Positions 36,655 to 49,252 of a stretch of 64,000 nt of DNA are shown piece by piece; position 1 is the first letter of the stretch; every line of letters starts with the position of its first letter. The stretch is from positions 28,699 through 92,698 of the forward strand of contig MU128952.1 in assembly GCA_014904985.1 (NCBI GenBank), given 5' to 3'. The notes under the pieces were generated by a model, which was not told the origin of the DNA, searched no databases, and worked only from the letters and a program-made list of their open reading frames with translations. The position numbers and the translations under genes were made by a program. Origin of the DNA: Hydnum rufescens UP504 (Eukaryota; Basidiomycota; Agaricomycetes; Cantharellales; Hydnaceae).

Positions 36655-39157
36655 TCAGTCGATGACGCGGAGCCCGTCAAAGCTCTTTTTAGAAATAGCC
36701 TTCATCATCACGTCGATAGAATCGATGACGTCCTTCTTCTCAGACGTGGTCTCGCCGCTTTCATCCACGATCTCCATTTGCTCTAATTTCTTCTGCAGTT
36801 CGTCTGGCCCGTCCATGAACACTTTGAGGAGGTTGCTCGAGAACCCGGAGAGTAGAGCCACGCCGGCTTGACCTGCCGTGATAGGTTTGCTTGCACCCAA
36901 ATGCTTAGCGAGGTTCCAGTATACCTAGAAACAAACAAGATTTCGTCAATTTGATCGAGATCCTCAGCGATTCGGGAGAAAGGAAAAAAAAAAACTTACA
37001 AGTTCGGGGACGTCGTAACCCGCGCGCCTGTACGCCTCAGAGATCATATCGTGGTCCGTTTTCCATTCATAAGAAGAGGGGGGATGGCATTGATCAAACT
37101 GCATATCGGAGAATATGAAGAGTCGCTTAACCATATCTTCCTTTTTGACTTTGTGTTTGATGGCGAGAGGAAGAATGAGGCGGAGGAAGACTGCCTGTAG
37201 ATCCGTATTCATGTCCCAGTTCGTAGAGACCATGTGCTGCGCAATTTTGGAGAGGCTATGAGTGGGATTGAGTTGAATGAGTTCTGGAGACTGGCTGAAA
37301 GTGATGAATGTGTTTTGAAATGGGGGGCGCGCGAGTTTGGCGACAACAATAGAGAGAGCAACGGCAGGGTAAATGGGATCTTTGGCTGAGCTATACCCAA
37401 AGGACCCCATCGAGCCGCTGACATCACACAAAGCAAGGCAGTTGTCGAGGGACCCAGACTCGCGCAGACGGTCGATGAGAGCGTTGAACTGGGAATTTAT
37501 GACGGTCTCGTTCATCTCTCGCTCTGCTGGGTCATTAGTCCTGATACTCATGACTTCGTGTAGTAATTCGTGAGGGCCCAGGGTGGCGCCAGAGATGGAT
37601 TTCTTGCCAGAAGAAACGTCTGCGAGATACTTTTTGAACCTTTCCTCATCATGTTTGAAGAACAGTGTCTTGGAATTCTTCATGCAAATCGATGGGACGC
37701 AGGTGTATCTGAGCTGGTCCCATTTCTGCGCCGACATGTATACTTCAGGGATGTGGGAGTGTCGACGCAGGGGTGATAATATCCAACGACGGTAAAATCC
37801 TCGGATCTTGGCAGTGTCCTCAGCCGAGAGCTCTTGGCCTGGATTGTGAACGATGGGAAGATCGGACATCGCGCCGGAGCATTGGAGAACGAGGGCTATA
37901 GCAGTTGTGATGTTGGTCATTCGGTCGTGAGACATGCCCAAGCTAGGCGCCCACTTGGACGCAAGGCCGATCTTGAATGACAGTTCCATACGCTCCTCCT
38001 CAGTCAGAGGCTCCTTGGGGTACGTGATACGATGCAGGATCGAGACTTCCTCCGCCAGCTTAGATCCAAATATCCGGGCGACAGCGACGTACAACGCTCG
38101 GAATTCAAATGATGATTTGAGCTTTGTTACTAGTCTGGCATGATGTCCGCGTGCTATTCTTTGCGCAAGAGCCTGCGGAGTCTCGGGTGGTTCGGTACGC
38201 AATGCACGCTTTTGACGCTTGGTGAGCTTCTCCCCTGGTTCGTTTTTATCCTTATTTCGAGCTCCTTGTGGGGTCAGTGTGCCACGACGACGCGCACGGT
38301 CCTTGGACGAAAGTGTCCAGTTCGGTCGGGCGGAGTACAGAGCGGGGAATGTGGAGCCGGGATCGGTGAGCTGATCCGTTACAGCGAGGGTGAGGATGTT
38401 GAGCAAGTCCTTGTAATATCCGTGAGAGTAGCCTAGGCGATAGTCCTTCTTCTCTGCTTCGACCTCGCTCCAACCATCATCCTTGGGGGGCGCTGCGTCC
38501 GCTTTGTCTGAGTCAACGACCTCATCCTCATCGGGCCGCTTGACAGCCCGATCTATAATAGGCCCAACGAGCTGGGGGAGATTGGAGATGGCGGTCCTGG
38601 GGTGACTCTTATAGAGCCAGCCGTACGCTTTATAGAACGTATCCTTCTCCGCCTTGCCTTCATGAATAGATCTGAGAGAGAAGATGAGGCGCAGGGTCAA
38701 ATCCGGAGATGACGCCCAGCTCTTCTCCAAAAGCGAGTGGAGCTCAGTGCCGTTGGCATTGGGGCCGACAGAAAAGAGATCAAGCGTAGGCGAGAGGGTA
38801 GATATGTACGCAGGTGAGTCATTCAGAGTCACTGTCCGATTCCCAAAGTCATCACTGCAGCGCGCTCATGAAGCTGTTGTAGGGTGTCTTGGGGACATCC
38901 TCGTTCACTTTACGAGGCGAGGGAGGAAGGATTGCATCAAGGAATCCAGGGTTCTGTCGTCAAGATTATTCCATGATCAATAAGAGAGAGCGAGATCAAG
39001 CTCTTAAATGGGTACTTACGAAAAGCTCTGGGATGCTGGGCAGGCTGCTAATATGAGAAGACTTGGCCTCTGAAGTGTTGGATATGTCGGTCGAGGTCGC
39101 ATAGAACGGATCAGGTCGAGTCCCATCGAGAGTGCCAGTACTGAAGCTGCTAGCCAT
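36655..39157 (-). CDS. DUF2828 family protein with a VWA-like domain
   Basis: The start MASSFSTGTLDGTRPDPFYA is followed by FLDAILPPSP..., then a continuous 620-residue exon and a last exon to the stop at 36655. The helical N-terminal part has RLIFSLRSIHEGKAEKDTFY and HPRTAISNLPQLVG, typical of DUF2828 proteins. The C-terminal part has a von Willebrand A fold with an intact metal site, ALCDVSGSMGS, and LFIFSDMQFD. A TROVE-like role in RNA binding has been proposed for relatives, but none is proven. A one-base shift near 38,855 separates the first exons from the main one (FMSALQ then TLNDSPAY), probably an assembly indel. The last intron, about 36,926-36,999, is clear. Confidence 0.85.
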
Positions 39158-39402
39158 GTGTTTCCACAAGTGACGTATCGATCTTGCGGTGAAGACCAGA
39201 TATGTGCCCCGCTTTAGTGAAGTGGGAGGGGGCAGGAATGAGGCGTACTGCATCTACATCTAGATTATATATAAGGCGAGCACCCGAGTCACACCAGGTT
39301 ATTCGAAATTGACTCGCCCTTGCTCCTACAGGAACCCTCTCGATCTGGCAGATAAACTAACTTAAAATCATGGGCATGATGTCGCGCTGCCACTGCCTGT
39401 CT

Positions 39403-39907
39403 CTAGCTATTTTGTACCGCCGCATTGCCGAATTGAAAACTATTCTGAGGAAAGCCACGTTCAAACAGGCAGGCAGAACCATACAAGTCAATGCAGTCAA
39501 AGTCGATACACGCTAAAGATGTTATCCTCGGGCCATTTGTTTTCGTGAGATTGTCGATGTATGTCTGCAGCATGCGGTTGCCAGACGTCAGCTTATCCAC
39601 CTCGCTCTGTGCCTTTTCTACACGCTCTAGGAGGACTGTATCGACCGCGTATCTCAACATTTTGTCTCGGGAGCAGCAAAAAAAGACCATAATAAGAAAA
39701 CGCACTGCGAAGGTCAGCCTGAGCGGCGTATATATCCCTATAGTGAGAATTTAGACACAGATTCAGATGGCTAACGTGATGCGCAACTGACTTCAGGACT
39801 GCTTCCTTCTTCAGAGCTTCGGTGACCACATCAATTTCGGAGACTCGAGAGAGTCCTATTCCCCAGGCAGAGTCCAGCTCCTCGTCCCCGAAAGGATTGT
39901 TGGACAT
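39403..39907 (-). CDS. Short coiled-coil protein (SCOCO-like)
   Basis: The start MSNNPFGDEELDSAWG is followed by VVTEALKKEAVLK, then after an intron DIYAAQADLR, and after another LLERVEKAQSEVDKLTSGN and RMLQTYIDNLTKTN. The pattern of one parallel coiled coil near the end matches SCOCO, a small Golgi protein that binds Arl1-type GTPases and takes part in trafficking and autophagy. The introns are 50-70 bp with GT-AG ends. The last residues after KTN are uncertain, so the stop could be earlier than 39403. Confidence 0.7.
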
Positions 39908-40337
39908 CGGTGGGTCGTTCAATGTCGGCAGTTGCCAGTATCGCGATTAGGTACGACTGCTTGTCACAGAACTAGAGTCCATTGCACATTTCAACGGAAA
40001 ATACAAAGCTAGATAACATCTGGTAACCGAGTATAAATATGCTGGGAGGCGTCAGCTTTCACAAAGGATCAAATGAAGGTGATATGTGAAGGATATACTA
40101 TATTGTAGGCGTTAGCGATCACCACACCACAGATATTCCTATGATTACTCACTAGTTTCTTAGCATACAGCGGCGAGCAATCGCCCCAAGAGACACATAG
40201 CCGGACGGTAGAGAACGCCCCAAGGTCAAAACTCGTCGTCACTGGATGCGTCAAGAATACTAGATAAACCTGAGCCGGAATGCCTGTTCACATTACCACC
40301 GTCAATCTCATAGCACAATAGTCTCGCTCATTGCACC

Positions 40338-41156
40338 TCACTGCGGCGAGGCACGAGATAACGTAAGGTCTCTAAGCCTCTTGACCTGGTGTTGGGTCTC
40401 CCCATGAACAGTACGGGAAAAACGCGGCGCTTGCGAAGCATCAGCCACACTTGAACTGCGCGAATGATGGCGACGAGGGATCAATTGATTCGAAGACCGG
40501 GAAACGAACTTGTCGTCACGCTTGCCGGGTCCAAGGGCCCCGCGGTGAGAATCAAGGATGCCAGAGGAAGCGAAGAAAGGATATTTCCAAGTCTTGAACT
40601 TCACGAACGCCTTGTAGGAAATGGGAGAGAGTGGAATGAAGCGTCCAGATCTCGGAGATATAGTACCGCAAGCATGATTGTCCGCAATCAGGGATAGAAG
40701 GTCGTTGTCACAAGTTGCAGCTTTAGACTCCACAGCGGACGGGGAACAGAAGGGATCCATCGGGATGTAAGAAGTTTTGTGATCCCCTCTTTGGGGAAGA
40801 AAGGACGCGTCCAGAGTCTCCTCTTTCGATGAATGCGACCCAATGATATGACCTTGCTCGCCGTGACCTCTTTGATGCTCGGCGCGAGGCGAAGTCCAGA
40901 CAAGCGGGATGAGAGCATTAGTGGTGTCAATGGACCTGACTTGGTCGACTCTGTCCATCAGAAGACCAGTTGGCCTGCGAGTCGCTCTGGAAGACAGTGG
41001 GGATTCCATAGAATTAGGTGCAGATGTTGTCGAATGGTTGTTGGGTTCTGGGCCTGAAGGTGTGCGAATAAAGAATGTTGGTTCACGTGATGAGCCAACT
41101 GCAAAGGAGACGAACTTGCAATTGAAGAGTGCCTCGGAAATCTGTTCGAAGCTCAT
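40338..41156 (-). CDS. Hypothetical basic protein, intact frame
   Basis: The frame is open for about 270 codons from the first Met at 41156 (MSFEQISEALFNCKFV) and reads on upstream without a stop for a short way (RVWFLRDDG). An upstream exon is therefore likely. The protein is Ser/Arg-rich and mostly disordered, ending RLRDLTLSRASPQ. The start looks folded and may be a small domain. I see no known motif. Confidence 0.45.
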   Translation of the reverse strand: MSFEQISEALFNCKFVSFAVGSSREPTFFIRTPSGPEPNNHSTTSAPNSMESPLSSRATRRPTGLLMDRVDQVRSIDTTNALIPLVWTSPRAEHQRGHGEQGHIIGSHSSKEETLDASFLPQRGDHKTSYIPMDPFCSPSAVESKAATCDNDLLSLIADNHACGTISPRSGRFIPLSPISYKAFVKFKTWKYPFFASSGILDSHRGALGPGKRDDKFVSRSSNQLIPRRHHSRSSSVADASQAPRFSRTVHGETQHQVKRLRDLTLSRASPQ

Positions 41157-41220
41157 GCCATCATCCCTCAAAAACCATACCCGCAACCCAAGACACGATG
41201 TTGGATCTTGGGGCTAGCAA

Positions 41221-42067
41221 ATGCCCTCTAGAAGCCTCTCTTATGTAAACATAAGAGTCGGGAATGTCAGGCATTGCCGACCCCCAGAGGAGGCCACAGC
41301 CCTCCGTCCGGTGGCTGGTTGCCTTCGTAGATCACCTAATGGTCTGGACCACGCCCATGTTCGTTCGTGTTATAATAATTCGGAAACTACCCTATCTACG
41401 GCAAGCTTGAGCTGGAGCTGTACGAAAGTACTGTGGTGCACCAAACTTTTGGTTCATCAGTCTTTCCCCCATGGATGGCTCTCTAACTGATTCCCTCTCT
41501 CTCAACCCCCTCTTTTCCCGCTCCCTGATGGTTGTGCTTAATCGGGCCCCACCTTCACCTAATGCGCAGGAGATCTGCCAAACTTGGAGTGCTTCACTTG
41601 CGATACCCCGCGAAGATCCTTTCCAAGGCATTGAATTTCTCTCCCCATGACACTTCCGTGCGCATTTTGGACCACCCTCCGCTCTACGGTATGGCAAAGG
41701 AGAACGTTGCCAGTGCTGGGGAGGTATGGATAGATCACCTCCACCCGGTTTCAATGGTCCACGTTGTCCTTCCCTGAGATCTCGGGGCGTATCTAATGGA
41801 GCAACAGCCCCCATCTTGGACGGCGGAACCCACAAGTCGATGGCGTTGGGAAAGGGCTTGAATATTTTGAGTTATGGTCATGCATCATGGAGTACACTCC
41901 CTCCAGAGATACGTACTCCAGGCCGTCGGCGTCTGCTGCCCATCGTGCGTATAATAGTGCGTTACAATGGATACTTGGTGGGGTGTCATCGCTCACGGAC
42001 CTGGTCGAATATTCGTTCGTATGCAGTGGTTACGAAGACATCTACATTGCGATTGTCGTTCGCCCCC
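41221..42067. other. No supported gene
   Basis: Overlapping frames on both strands are present. A 147-codon minus frame (41392-41835) is Gly/Arg-rich and has the look of an antisense artefact. A minus-strand piece near 41,560-41,760 has acceptable composition but no family. Confidence 0.3.
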
Positions 42068-43786
42068 TTAATCCAACTCTACCACAACCCTCCAAACCCG
42101 GTCCATTGCGTCTCGCATATCCTTCTCTACTCTGGCTGGAGAACCGAGTTTATAGCGACCCACCATATTGCCATGTTTTCGGATAAGTTTCAACATGTAG
42201 GGCTGCAGTTCGGAATGCGCAAGATCGGCCAATCCAGCTATGAACTTGGAGTTGGATGCGCGACGGAGACGAGAGGGGACCTGAGTGGGCTCATCAAGAC
42301 GACTATGGTTCATCCTAGGGTTGGGGAACGTACCGTATGTCCCCAAGCGATATGAATGAGAGTGTCTGGGAGAGTCTTGACCACGGAATTGGCCAGCTCG
42401 TTGCTCACTATATCCTCCATTTCCTTTACTGTACCTCGGACAGTTTCCCGCATTCTAGGGCAGATGACTTCCCATGCTGCAACCCACTCTTCCATCAAGC
42501 CGTTCCATAGCGCCGCCCATCTTTCCTCCTCCACGCCTTTCATCCCGTCTTTAACCGCATCTCGAACCGTATCCCGAATCGAGTTCCATACCTCGTCCCA
42601 CTTCTTGTTATCCAACATGAAACCATCGGCGCCAAGGGCCGCGAAAAGTTGAGTGGCTTGCATCATGGCATCAAACATAGCTATAGATGCGGCAGGCCAA
42701 TCCCCCCTTTGACCTTCAAGGAAGTCACAATCCACAAAGGTTACTGCTAGAGACTGGAAGGTACGAAGACCCTCCTCCGTGAGCCTAATACTTGACAATG
42801 CGTTGGCCCCGGCATTTAGTAGACTATCGATGACATCTTGACGAGCAGCGACTCGCATAGCATCCAGGACGTCATCTTTCCAGAGAGTGGTTCGGAGCGC
42901 GGAGACTCGCAAATCTGCTAACGCAGAGCGGAGAGTTGGCTGGAGTCCTGAGAGTAGCGCTGGCTGCAACCTGGATCGCAGAACGGTATGCACCCTCGAC
43001 CTAGCCGAAATTCGGATCATTCGCCTCAAAGCAAAGGCGTATGAGCCATTGCGGCATCGCCCAGGCTACGCGGGCACGCCGCGACACGCGCGCCTCAGCT
43101 GTGGTTTCAATTTAAACAGCATCGTCAATATGGTTATTTCTATTCCGTCGACCATCATATCGATCAAGGCATCCGCAAACTTGGTCGATAGTGCGCCAGC
43201 CAAGGTTTGAGACAGCGTTCTCCACGGCGAATCGAATCGAAGCGTGTGCCATGGCTCTACATATCGTGCGGTGGCAACAAGGATCGTCCAAGCGAAGAAG
43301 TAGCAATTGAAGCGCTGAAGCGTGTAACGTCTTGCCCTGGGGATCTTTGTGACGCCAAAGCAGATTTTAATGATGTGCGAAAGCTCCACATTACTGCCGT
43401 GACAATGTAATTCGGCCAAGCAGTAGGAGTCTTTGTCTAGTCCGGACAATGAATCAACATCCTGCAATAGTGTCAATCGATTCCATCCCGTCATTTTTCA
43501 CGGCGCTTATCGGGTCAGTCTCACCGCACCTCCGATCCAAACGCAATATGGAGTTGCCGGAAAGTATGAGAACAATATACTGGTGGGAGAATGGTTTTGA
43601 TTTTTCCTTCCGAAGCTGAAGTGTGTTGATCTTGGTAGGACGAAAGCCACGGGAATGATGCCACTCCATAATCCGGGTGCTCTTCCAGTCTGATTTGAAC
43701 TGGATGCGCAAGGGATCTGCGGACCTCTCCGCCCTGAACAAGTTTATAGCTGCGTTAGAAGATGAAGTTATGGGCGCAGAAGACAT
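42068..43786 (-). CDS. Uncharacterised basidiomycete protein family with an NC motif
   Basis: The protein begins MSSAPITSSSNAAINLFRAE. It has WKSTRIMEWHHSRGF, ILRLDRRCGETDPISA, CLAELHCHGSNVEL and RRYTLQRFNCYFFAWTI. A helical C-terminal half then carries repeated RDTVRDAVKDGM-like blocks and ends in LQPYMLKLIRKHGNMV...ALDRVW-type helices. I recall this arrangement in agaric and bolete proteins of unknown role. The YTLQRFNCYFF block resembles the Asn-Cys step of LRAT/NlpC-type papain-like folds, with a His in the preceding strand (AELHCHG). If so it could be an acyltransferase or hydrolase; this is inference. Introns lie at about 43,450 and at the WG/RLDEP junction near 42,320. Confidence 0.65.
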
Positions 43787-46260
43787 GAGTTAGTAAGAAG
43801 GGGTGATGGCTCTTGGCCGGAGTTTCACGAAGTAGAAATGGCGGTCCAAAGCCCAATATGCTGCAAGCGAATTTCCAAATGGGTCCGAGAAAGCGCGCAT
43901 ATATGTTTTTGGCCAAAATCGGCCTCAAAATCAATGATCCCGGATATTGTCTACCCTAGAGCTCGCAGGAGTCCTGGATTGGCGCTCGGCGCCGCTACCC
44001 GATTTCATTTCTGACATCCAGGGCTTGCGCTTCCATTTGTGGTCTACTTTCCTGTTGTAAGGCAAGTAGGATCAGTTTCGTTATTTCCAATTCCTCGCGA
44101 ATCCGGCAGTCCATACAGTTATTTCCTGACGGCCTTTTTGTGACTGTCGAGAAGACCTGAATATGAAACGAGATCTCGTTCTTCGGCACTTTTAATAGAG
44201 CAGACAGGGGAAGGGACTTAGTGCTAGAGGGCTTTATATCAAGTACTTCAACCTACCACAATGCTTACCGTCTTCCATTGGACCTGGCTCGATACACCAG
44301 GTCCTCACCTAAAGCAAAGGAGATTTGGATACTGACGGCTCCTTGAAAGGATTCGGAGGACGAATATTAGCTTATTTCTTCTTGACCATCTCTTTTCATA
44401 TCCGTTTATTGATTTTCCTGGGTCATTCAGCTTGAAGTTGACGAGTGAGGGTTTAGTCGCATTCGAGAGAGTAAATAGCCTTAGGATAGAAACGAACGGG
44501 ACGACGTCATGCGAACAAAGTAACCCAAAAGGAAAGCGTGGAGCACGAAGTCGACCTAACTATGGATCCATCGTCGTGCCACGTCGTGCCTCTGTCGCTC
44601 TACGCAATGCATAAATAGTTAGTGGAGGAGGAAACCAAAACAGGATAGAAAACAAAGCCGACAACGAACATCACGGATAAGACCCATAATCCGACCCAGC
44701 AGATGCCCTACCACCAGCGGTCAGTGGCCTAAATGATCCATTCCACACCGAAGTTCGTGTGTTTATCATTATTCGCACTAACGGCTCATGTCTAAGACCT
44801 CACAGGACTTTGTTAGTTTCAGTACAGGAGGTGAGCCCGGATGGATCCACTAAACGCAGACGACCAACGTAGAATCTAGCAAAAAGATATGGCTCGTACA
44901 GCGTATGGTAAGTCCGTTAGAATGTTTTCTCATAGACCGCCGTAGCGATGATCAGGCAGATCTGCATGCGAGTCATCTGACTTACGAGGCAGGCCATAGA
45001 CACATCGAGGTCGCCTCTTTATATTTCTTCCAACATTGCGACATCTCAGTCGGTAAGCGATCACAAGACAGAATTTCAGATCGGAAGTGGAAGAGAACGT
45101 ACCCAAGCCCGAAAACAAACAGTTACGCAATTTATAGATAACCAATCACGAGCACGGAAGAGACGTAAGGCGAATCAGACAGACAGACGTCATGAAATCG
45201 CTGAAAAGTTGCATCAGAGTAGATATTAAGACTGCATCGATATGAGGAACTAATTTGATGCAAGTGAGATCCGGAAATTGATTGGCGAAGTCCTAGCAGA
45301 GACACATCAACATCAACGTTCAACACATTGCAGGCCCAGGCCGCGCCGAATTTGGGACGTATTATGGGGGCACTGTAGTTGATTCGACGGAGGGGCATAA
45401 GGGTGCCGAAACGGTCCAACGTCTTGGCCTTGCTCACATCTCCCCTGCTGGAGAGACCATAGAGCTTGATATTTCGTTCTTGAGCTAAACAGCCTCATAC
45501 TACCGGATCCATGTTCCTCGTCACTCTCCGTGATAGGGGCCATAAATCCATTGATAGATTGATGACGCTGGCATGTGCTCAAAGCAAAATTTGGGTTGCC
45601 AGAGTACAAATGGGGTATGCATTACTGTCCGTCGTGCTTTAGCCGAGGATCAGTTCATAAAATATGAGGACGAGATTGCAGAAAATAAGTGGCACTAGGT
45701 GGCGTAGGAAAATGAGGAAGTGCGTAGCAAAACAAACGATAAGGGTGCTTACTTCGCAGTAATGTGCGCACAGCACTAATTAAAACGATAATCCTCGCTT
45801 TTACACCAGGTCCTCCTGCCTCCCCAAAGCCATTTGGATCGTATGTGGCTGGTTGTGGTTGAGTCGTGGACCAGCCAACTATGCCAGACGATGAGCTTCA
45901 CACTAGACTATATGAAAGAGACTACGACTCACTCCGGCAAGAAAACGCTCTTCACTCAAAATGGCGATAGCATTGGTCAACAAAAGGGAGACATATATTA
46001 TGGTGCCAAACCCAAGCGCCATTCGGAATGCCGATGCGTACACGACGCGGAACAACTCGCGTGCTGGTAAATTCCGCGCATTGTATCCGCACCTCGCGCC
46101 TAGGCATGGCGGTCGTCCTGCCTGTCCTCCGCCTGGTGGTCATTGTATCCAACATTTGGCTCTCTTTCAAGACCCTGAGGCCGCTTCCAATCAGTCGGAG
46201 TCGCCGAAATAATGGACCCAGTCTTCGAGCTTCTGCTGCAAGGAAGCGCGAGATGAAAGC
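43787..46260. other. No supported gene; scattered coding-like pieces
   Basis: A minus-strand stretch near 45,320-45,470 (NIKLYGLSSRGDVSKAKTL, RINYSAPIIRPKFGAAW) looks more protein-like than its surroundings but matches nothing I know. Its flanks contain stops. A 64-codon piece at 43,995-44,189 is similar in quality. These could be remnants of degraded genes. Confidence 0.3.
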
Positions 46261-48693
46261 ATGTTTAAGCGTCTGGATAGTCTGGGTACGCTGTTAGCCA
46301 TCCCTATTCCCTTAGATATGTGTATCTCAGTCCAACTCTGCCCAGGCCTGCTGGAGTGCCTCCGAGAAATTGGTAGATCGGACTATAGGCTTATTCACAC
46401 CATTCTACAGCGATTTCAAAACACTGTTTCTCTTCGTGCTGCTCATCTCGCGGTCAATAGTAAGTGCTCAATGAACTCTGAATTAAGTTCGAATCATCAA
46501 GTCAATGAATTCTTCAGATTGCAGAACCGCTGTTATTGCACTTCCTCCGTCCACTTGTCAAACCATACACGTCTACTCTTGATAGTACTCTTGATCTCTT
46601 CACTTTCTTCGGGGATCTCCTCATATATCTCGTCTCTCTTCCATGGGCATATCTCAAGGGTTTGATGAAAAGACCCTTTCGAGTGGAAGTCTCTGAGCCT
46701 GCCTCTGCAATCCAAACACCCGAAGAACCCCAGGTCGCTCCCGAAACTCCTTTCAATGATCAGAATGAAAGTGAACACCCTATCGCCATTATGGACCAGT
46801 CTTCTCTTGTGGAACCGTCTTTGTCTGATGGCACTCGCCAAGCCTTCGAACAATCCTATGTTCTAGATCAAACGGTCTATTCGAAACGAGGTCGAAGTAA
46901 GCAGGCGTACTCTATATCGAGAGACCATGCGGCGGAATCTGGACTTCCCAGTGGGAGCCGCGATTGTTTCGGACACTGCGGTCAGCACCCGAAAGAGGAA
47001 AGGAAGACTGGAGACGGATGAGGAAAAAGGCCCAACGTTTCGCCGTCCGAATTCGAGTCGCCCACCCTCCAGGGCCGAAGAGGCTAGGCTGTATGGCTGG
47101 GCTGGCCCCATTACAGCAACTAATAATTCATTTCGCAACACGAATCCACCAAGACATTCCAAACAGAGTGTGGATGTTTCATACTATGCGATCCGCAATT
47201 TGAACCCTCTTGCCCCTGCCCTAGGTCAATCTCCTCCCACAAATGCTGATATTTCAACTTCAGCACTAGCAACGTTACTTGTAACTGCTGCACCTGCTTC
47301 ACGGCGCCCGTCTCCAATACCAGCCAATTCGTCGGAATCACCTCCCGTTTCTCTTGAAGCTCCACCCTCGTCTCAGAACATATCACCACGTACCCTACCT
47401 TCTCCATCGATACCAGGAAGCTTCTACACTACACTTCCCATAGGACTTCCATCATTAAGAGACAATGCCCTTTTGGTAGAGGCAAAGCACATGGAACCCA
47501 AACCGTCACCTGTTTCTTCCCTCCAAGAAGTCACATCGATTTCTTCTGCTTCCAGCGGTTCATCTTCTCTTGAAGCACCTGTCGACCGAGCTCGACCCCT
47601 CTCAGTAGCTGAGCAGGACTCTCAACTCCTCGACATGGCAGCAGGTGGCTCGAATCCGAATTTCCATACAGCCGCTCGAGAGAAAAATCGGCGCTGGTAG
47701 GCGCGCGAATGAACAAGTTCAGGCGCCGCGGCGAACACGTGCGGGGATCATATCGGGGCATGGAGAAAATAACCGTTTACTTGAACAACCGAGGCTTGAT
47801 CCTAACGCGGCAGCATCGGGTAATAACGTCAAAAGGCCAGTTTCTGCTGCGGCCCTTGCAAGACGAAACAGGGTTGCTTCTGCATCAGGTGTCCCCAAAG
47901 TTCCGGTATCCTTCTCTTCAACGGCGGCACCTGCAGACCTGGCACAGCCTGAAATTAGACCCGTTCTCGCTTCGACGTCTGCTCTTCCTCCGGGGAGGAA
48001 GCGTTCGGTTTCTGGACATGCCAAGTCTGCCACAAGAACACCTATTGCTCCTACACCAGAAATCACACCGGAGACGCATTCGTCAGACAGTGACACTGGG
48101 ACAACTGCGTCAGCGAAGAAGAAGCGACGAGTAGAGGCTCTTCGACGCCTTTCCGACACCAATGAGCGTGCGGGCCCCACGGTGGAGGACGCTCTTGGTG
48201 CACAGTCGTCTTCAACCGAGCAATCTGACTCGGACTCGAAAGAGGGATGGAGTGAGCTGGACGAGTTGAAGACACCCCTCCACATTGCGAGACGTAAACT
48301 TCGTTCGGCTGCACTAGGTCGAGCTCCCATCCCTCTTCCCGATTCTCGGGCGTTCTCCGTTCCAATGCCGCTGATGCCTGTGGCTGCCGTCGAACCCAAA
48401 GTGTCAGAAGAGCAGCCCGGCCCCTTCGGGTGCAAGCGTCTGGGTCTCCAGATCAAGGCGATGAAATCTTGCCAAAAGAGCCGCGTCGACGCGGCTTGCG
48501 TTCAGAAGATAAGGTGCCTCCTATCACTACCACTCGCGTGTCTACGAGGAATGTCGCGGCTGCGGCAGCAGCGGCGAGACGGAGAGCCGCTGGATTGGGT
48601 GTTGGGATGACTGTTGGGGGTGTCGCTGTGTCTACTACCGTTGTTAGTCGTGGGCGAGCCGCTTCTCGTGGACGGGACCAGAGTCAGACATAG
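46261..48693 (+). CDS. Hypothetical protein, disordered with one hydrophobic segment
   Basis: Consecutive frames join into one long product. It has a helical start (MFKRLDSLGTLLAIPIPLDM, LHFLRPLVKPYTSTLDSTLD) and a hydrophobic stretch LFTFFGDLLIYLVSLPWAYL, probably membrane-associated. A long Ser/Pro-rich region follows, then basic blocks (KKKRRVEALRRLSDTNERAG) and an Ala/Arg-rich end, STRNVAAAAAAARRRAAG. The reading phase changes at about 46,935, 47,685 (an AAAAA run) and 48,425 (a run of C). The composition continues smoothly across each change. One gene with three single-base indels is more likely than three genes. The true start may lie upstream of 46261. Confidence 0.5.
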
Positions 48694-48840
48694 GGGGGCT
48701 GTTTTTTTTTAGCTTTCGCATTACTGCATTTCGCATTCATTATCATCTGCATCCACCTGGGCAATTGTCGATACCCATCATCGTTTGCATCTAAAAAGGG
48801 CATTTGGCTTGTTTTGTAATTCTGCTTCCGCACCGTAAAC

Positions 48841-49252
48841 ATGAGCTCGGCATCGTCATCTACAGTCACAGCGTACAATACTCATCGACATCCTCCACAT
48901 ACCCCCACTGCGCGCAGCACCATAAATGTACCAGCGGCTGCAGCTTCCTCCAATAAGAACAGTCCCTCATCATCAAAGAACGGCCCTCCATCTTCCAAGA
49001 ATGGATCTCCGTCAAAGAATCGTGCAACCTCTGCCACCACCCTAACTGAATCCGCGCAGGGTACAACATCACCTCCTACACCTCCCTCTACTTCCTCGCC
49101 GCCTACCACGACTGGTGCAGGGAATGGGGCATAGGGGCGGCGGGGACAAGAACCGCATCGACATTACACCTGCTGTCTTGCGCGGAATCTTTGCCAGCAG
49201 TAGGACGATCCTGGAGGAGAGGACTATTTCACGGATTGCGTTCTTCCGGTGA
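48841..49252 (+). CDS. Hypothetical low-complexity protein with a short conserved-looking end
   Basis: The first part (MSSASSSTVTAYNTHRHPPH) is Ser/Pro/Thr-rich. In a neighbouring phase it is followed by GDKNRIDITPAVLRGIFASS and RTILEERTISRIAFFR with stop at 49252. The second block looks folded. A one-base shift at about 49,130, in a G-run, would join them. No family is recognised. Confidence 0.35.

Noticed and set aside
41392..41835. 147-codon minus-strand frame
   Set aside because: Low-complexity Arg/Gly content, no introns or motif, and competing frames on the other strand.
45132..45609. Minus-strand coding-like pieces
   Set aside because: Some segments look protein-like, but stops break the frame and I recognise no family; kept only as a note.
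47719..48456. 245-codon minus-strand frame
   Set aside because: Antisense to the 46-48 kb plus-strand gene, whose charged and Ala-rich segments continue across the indels.
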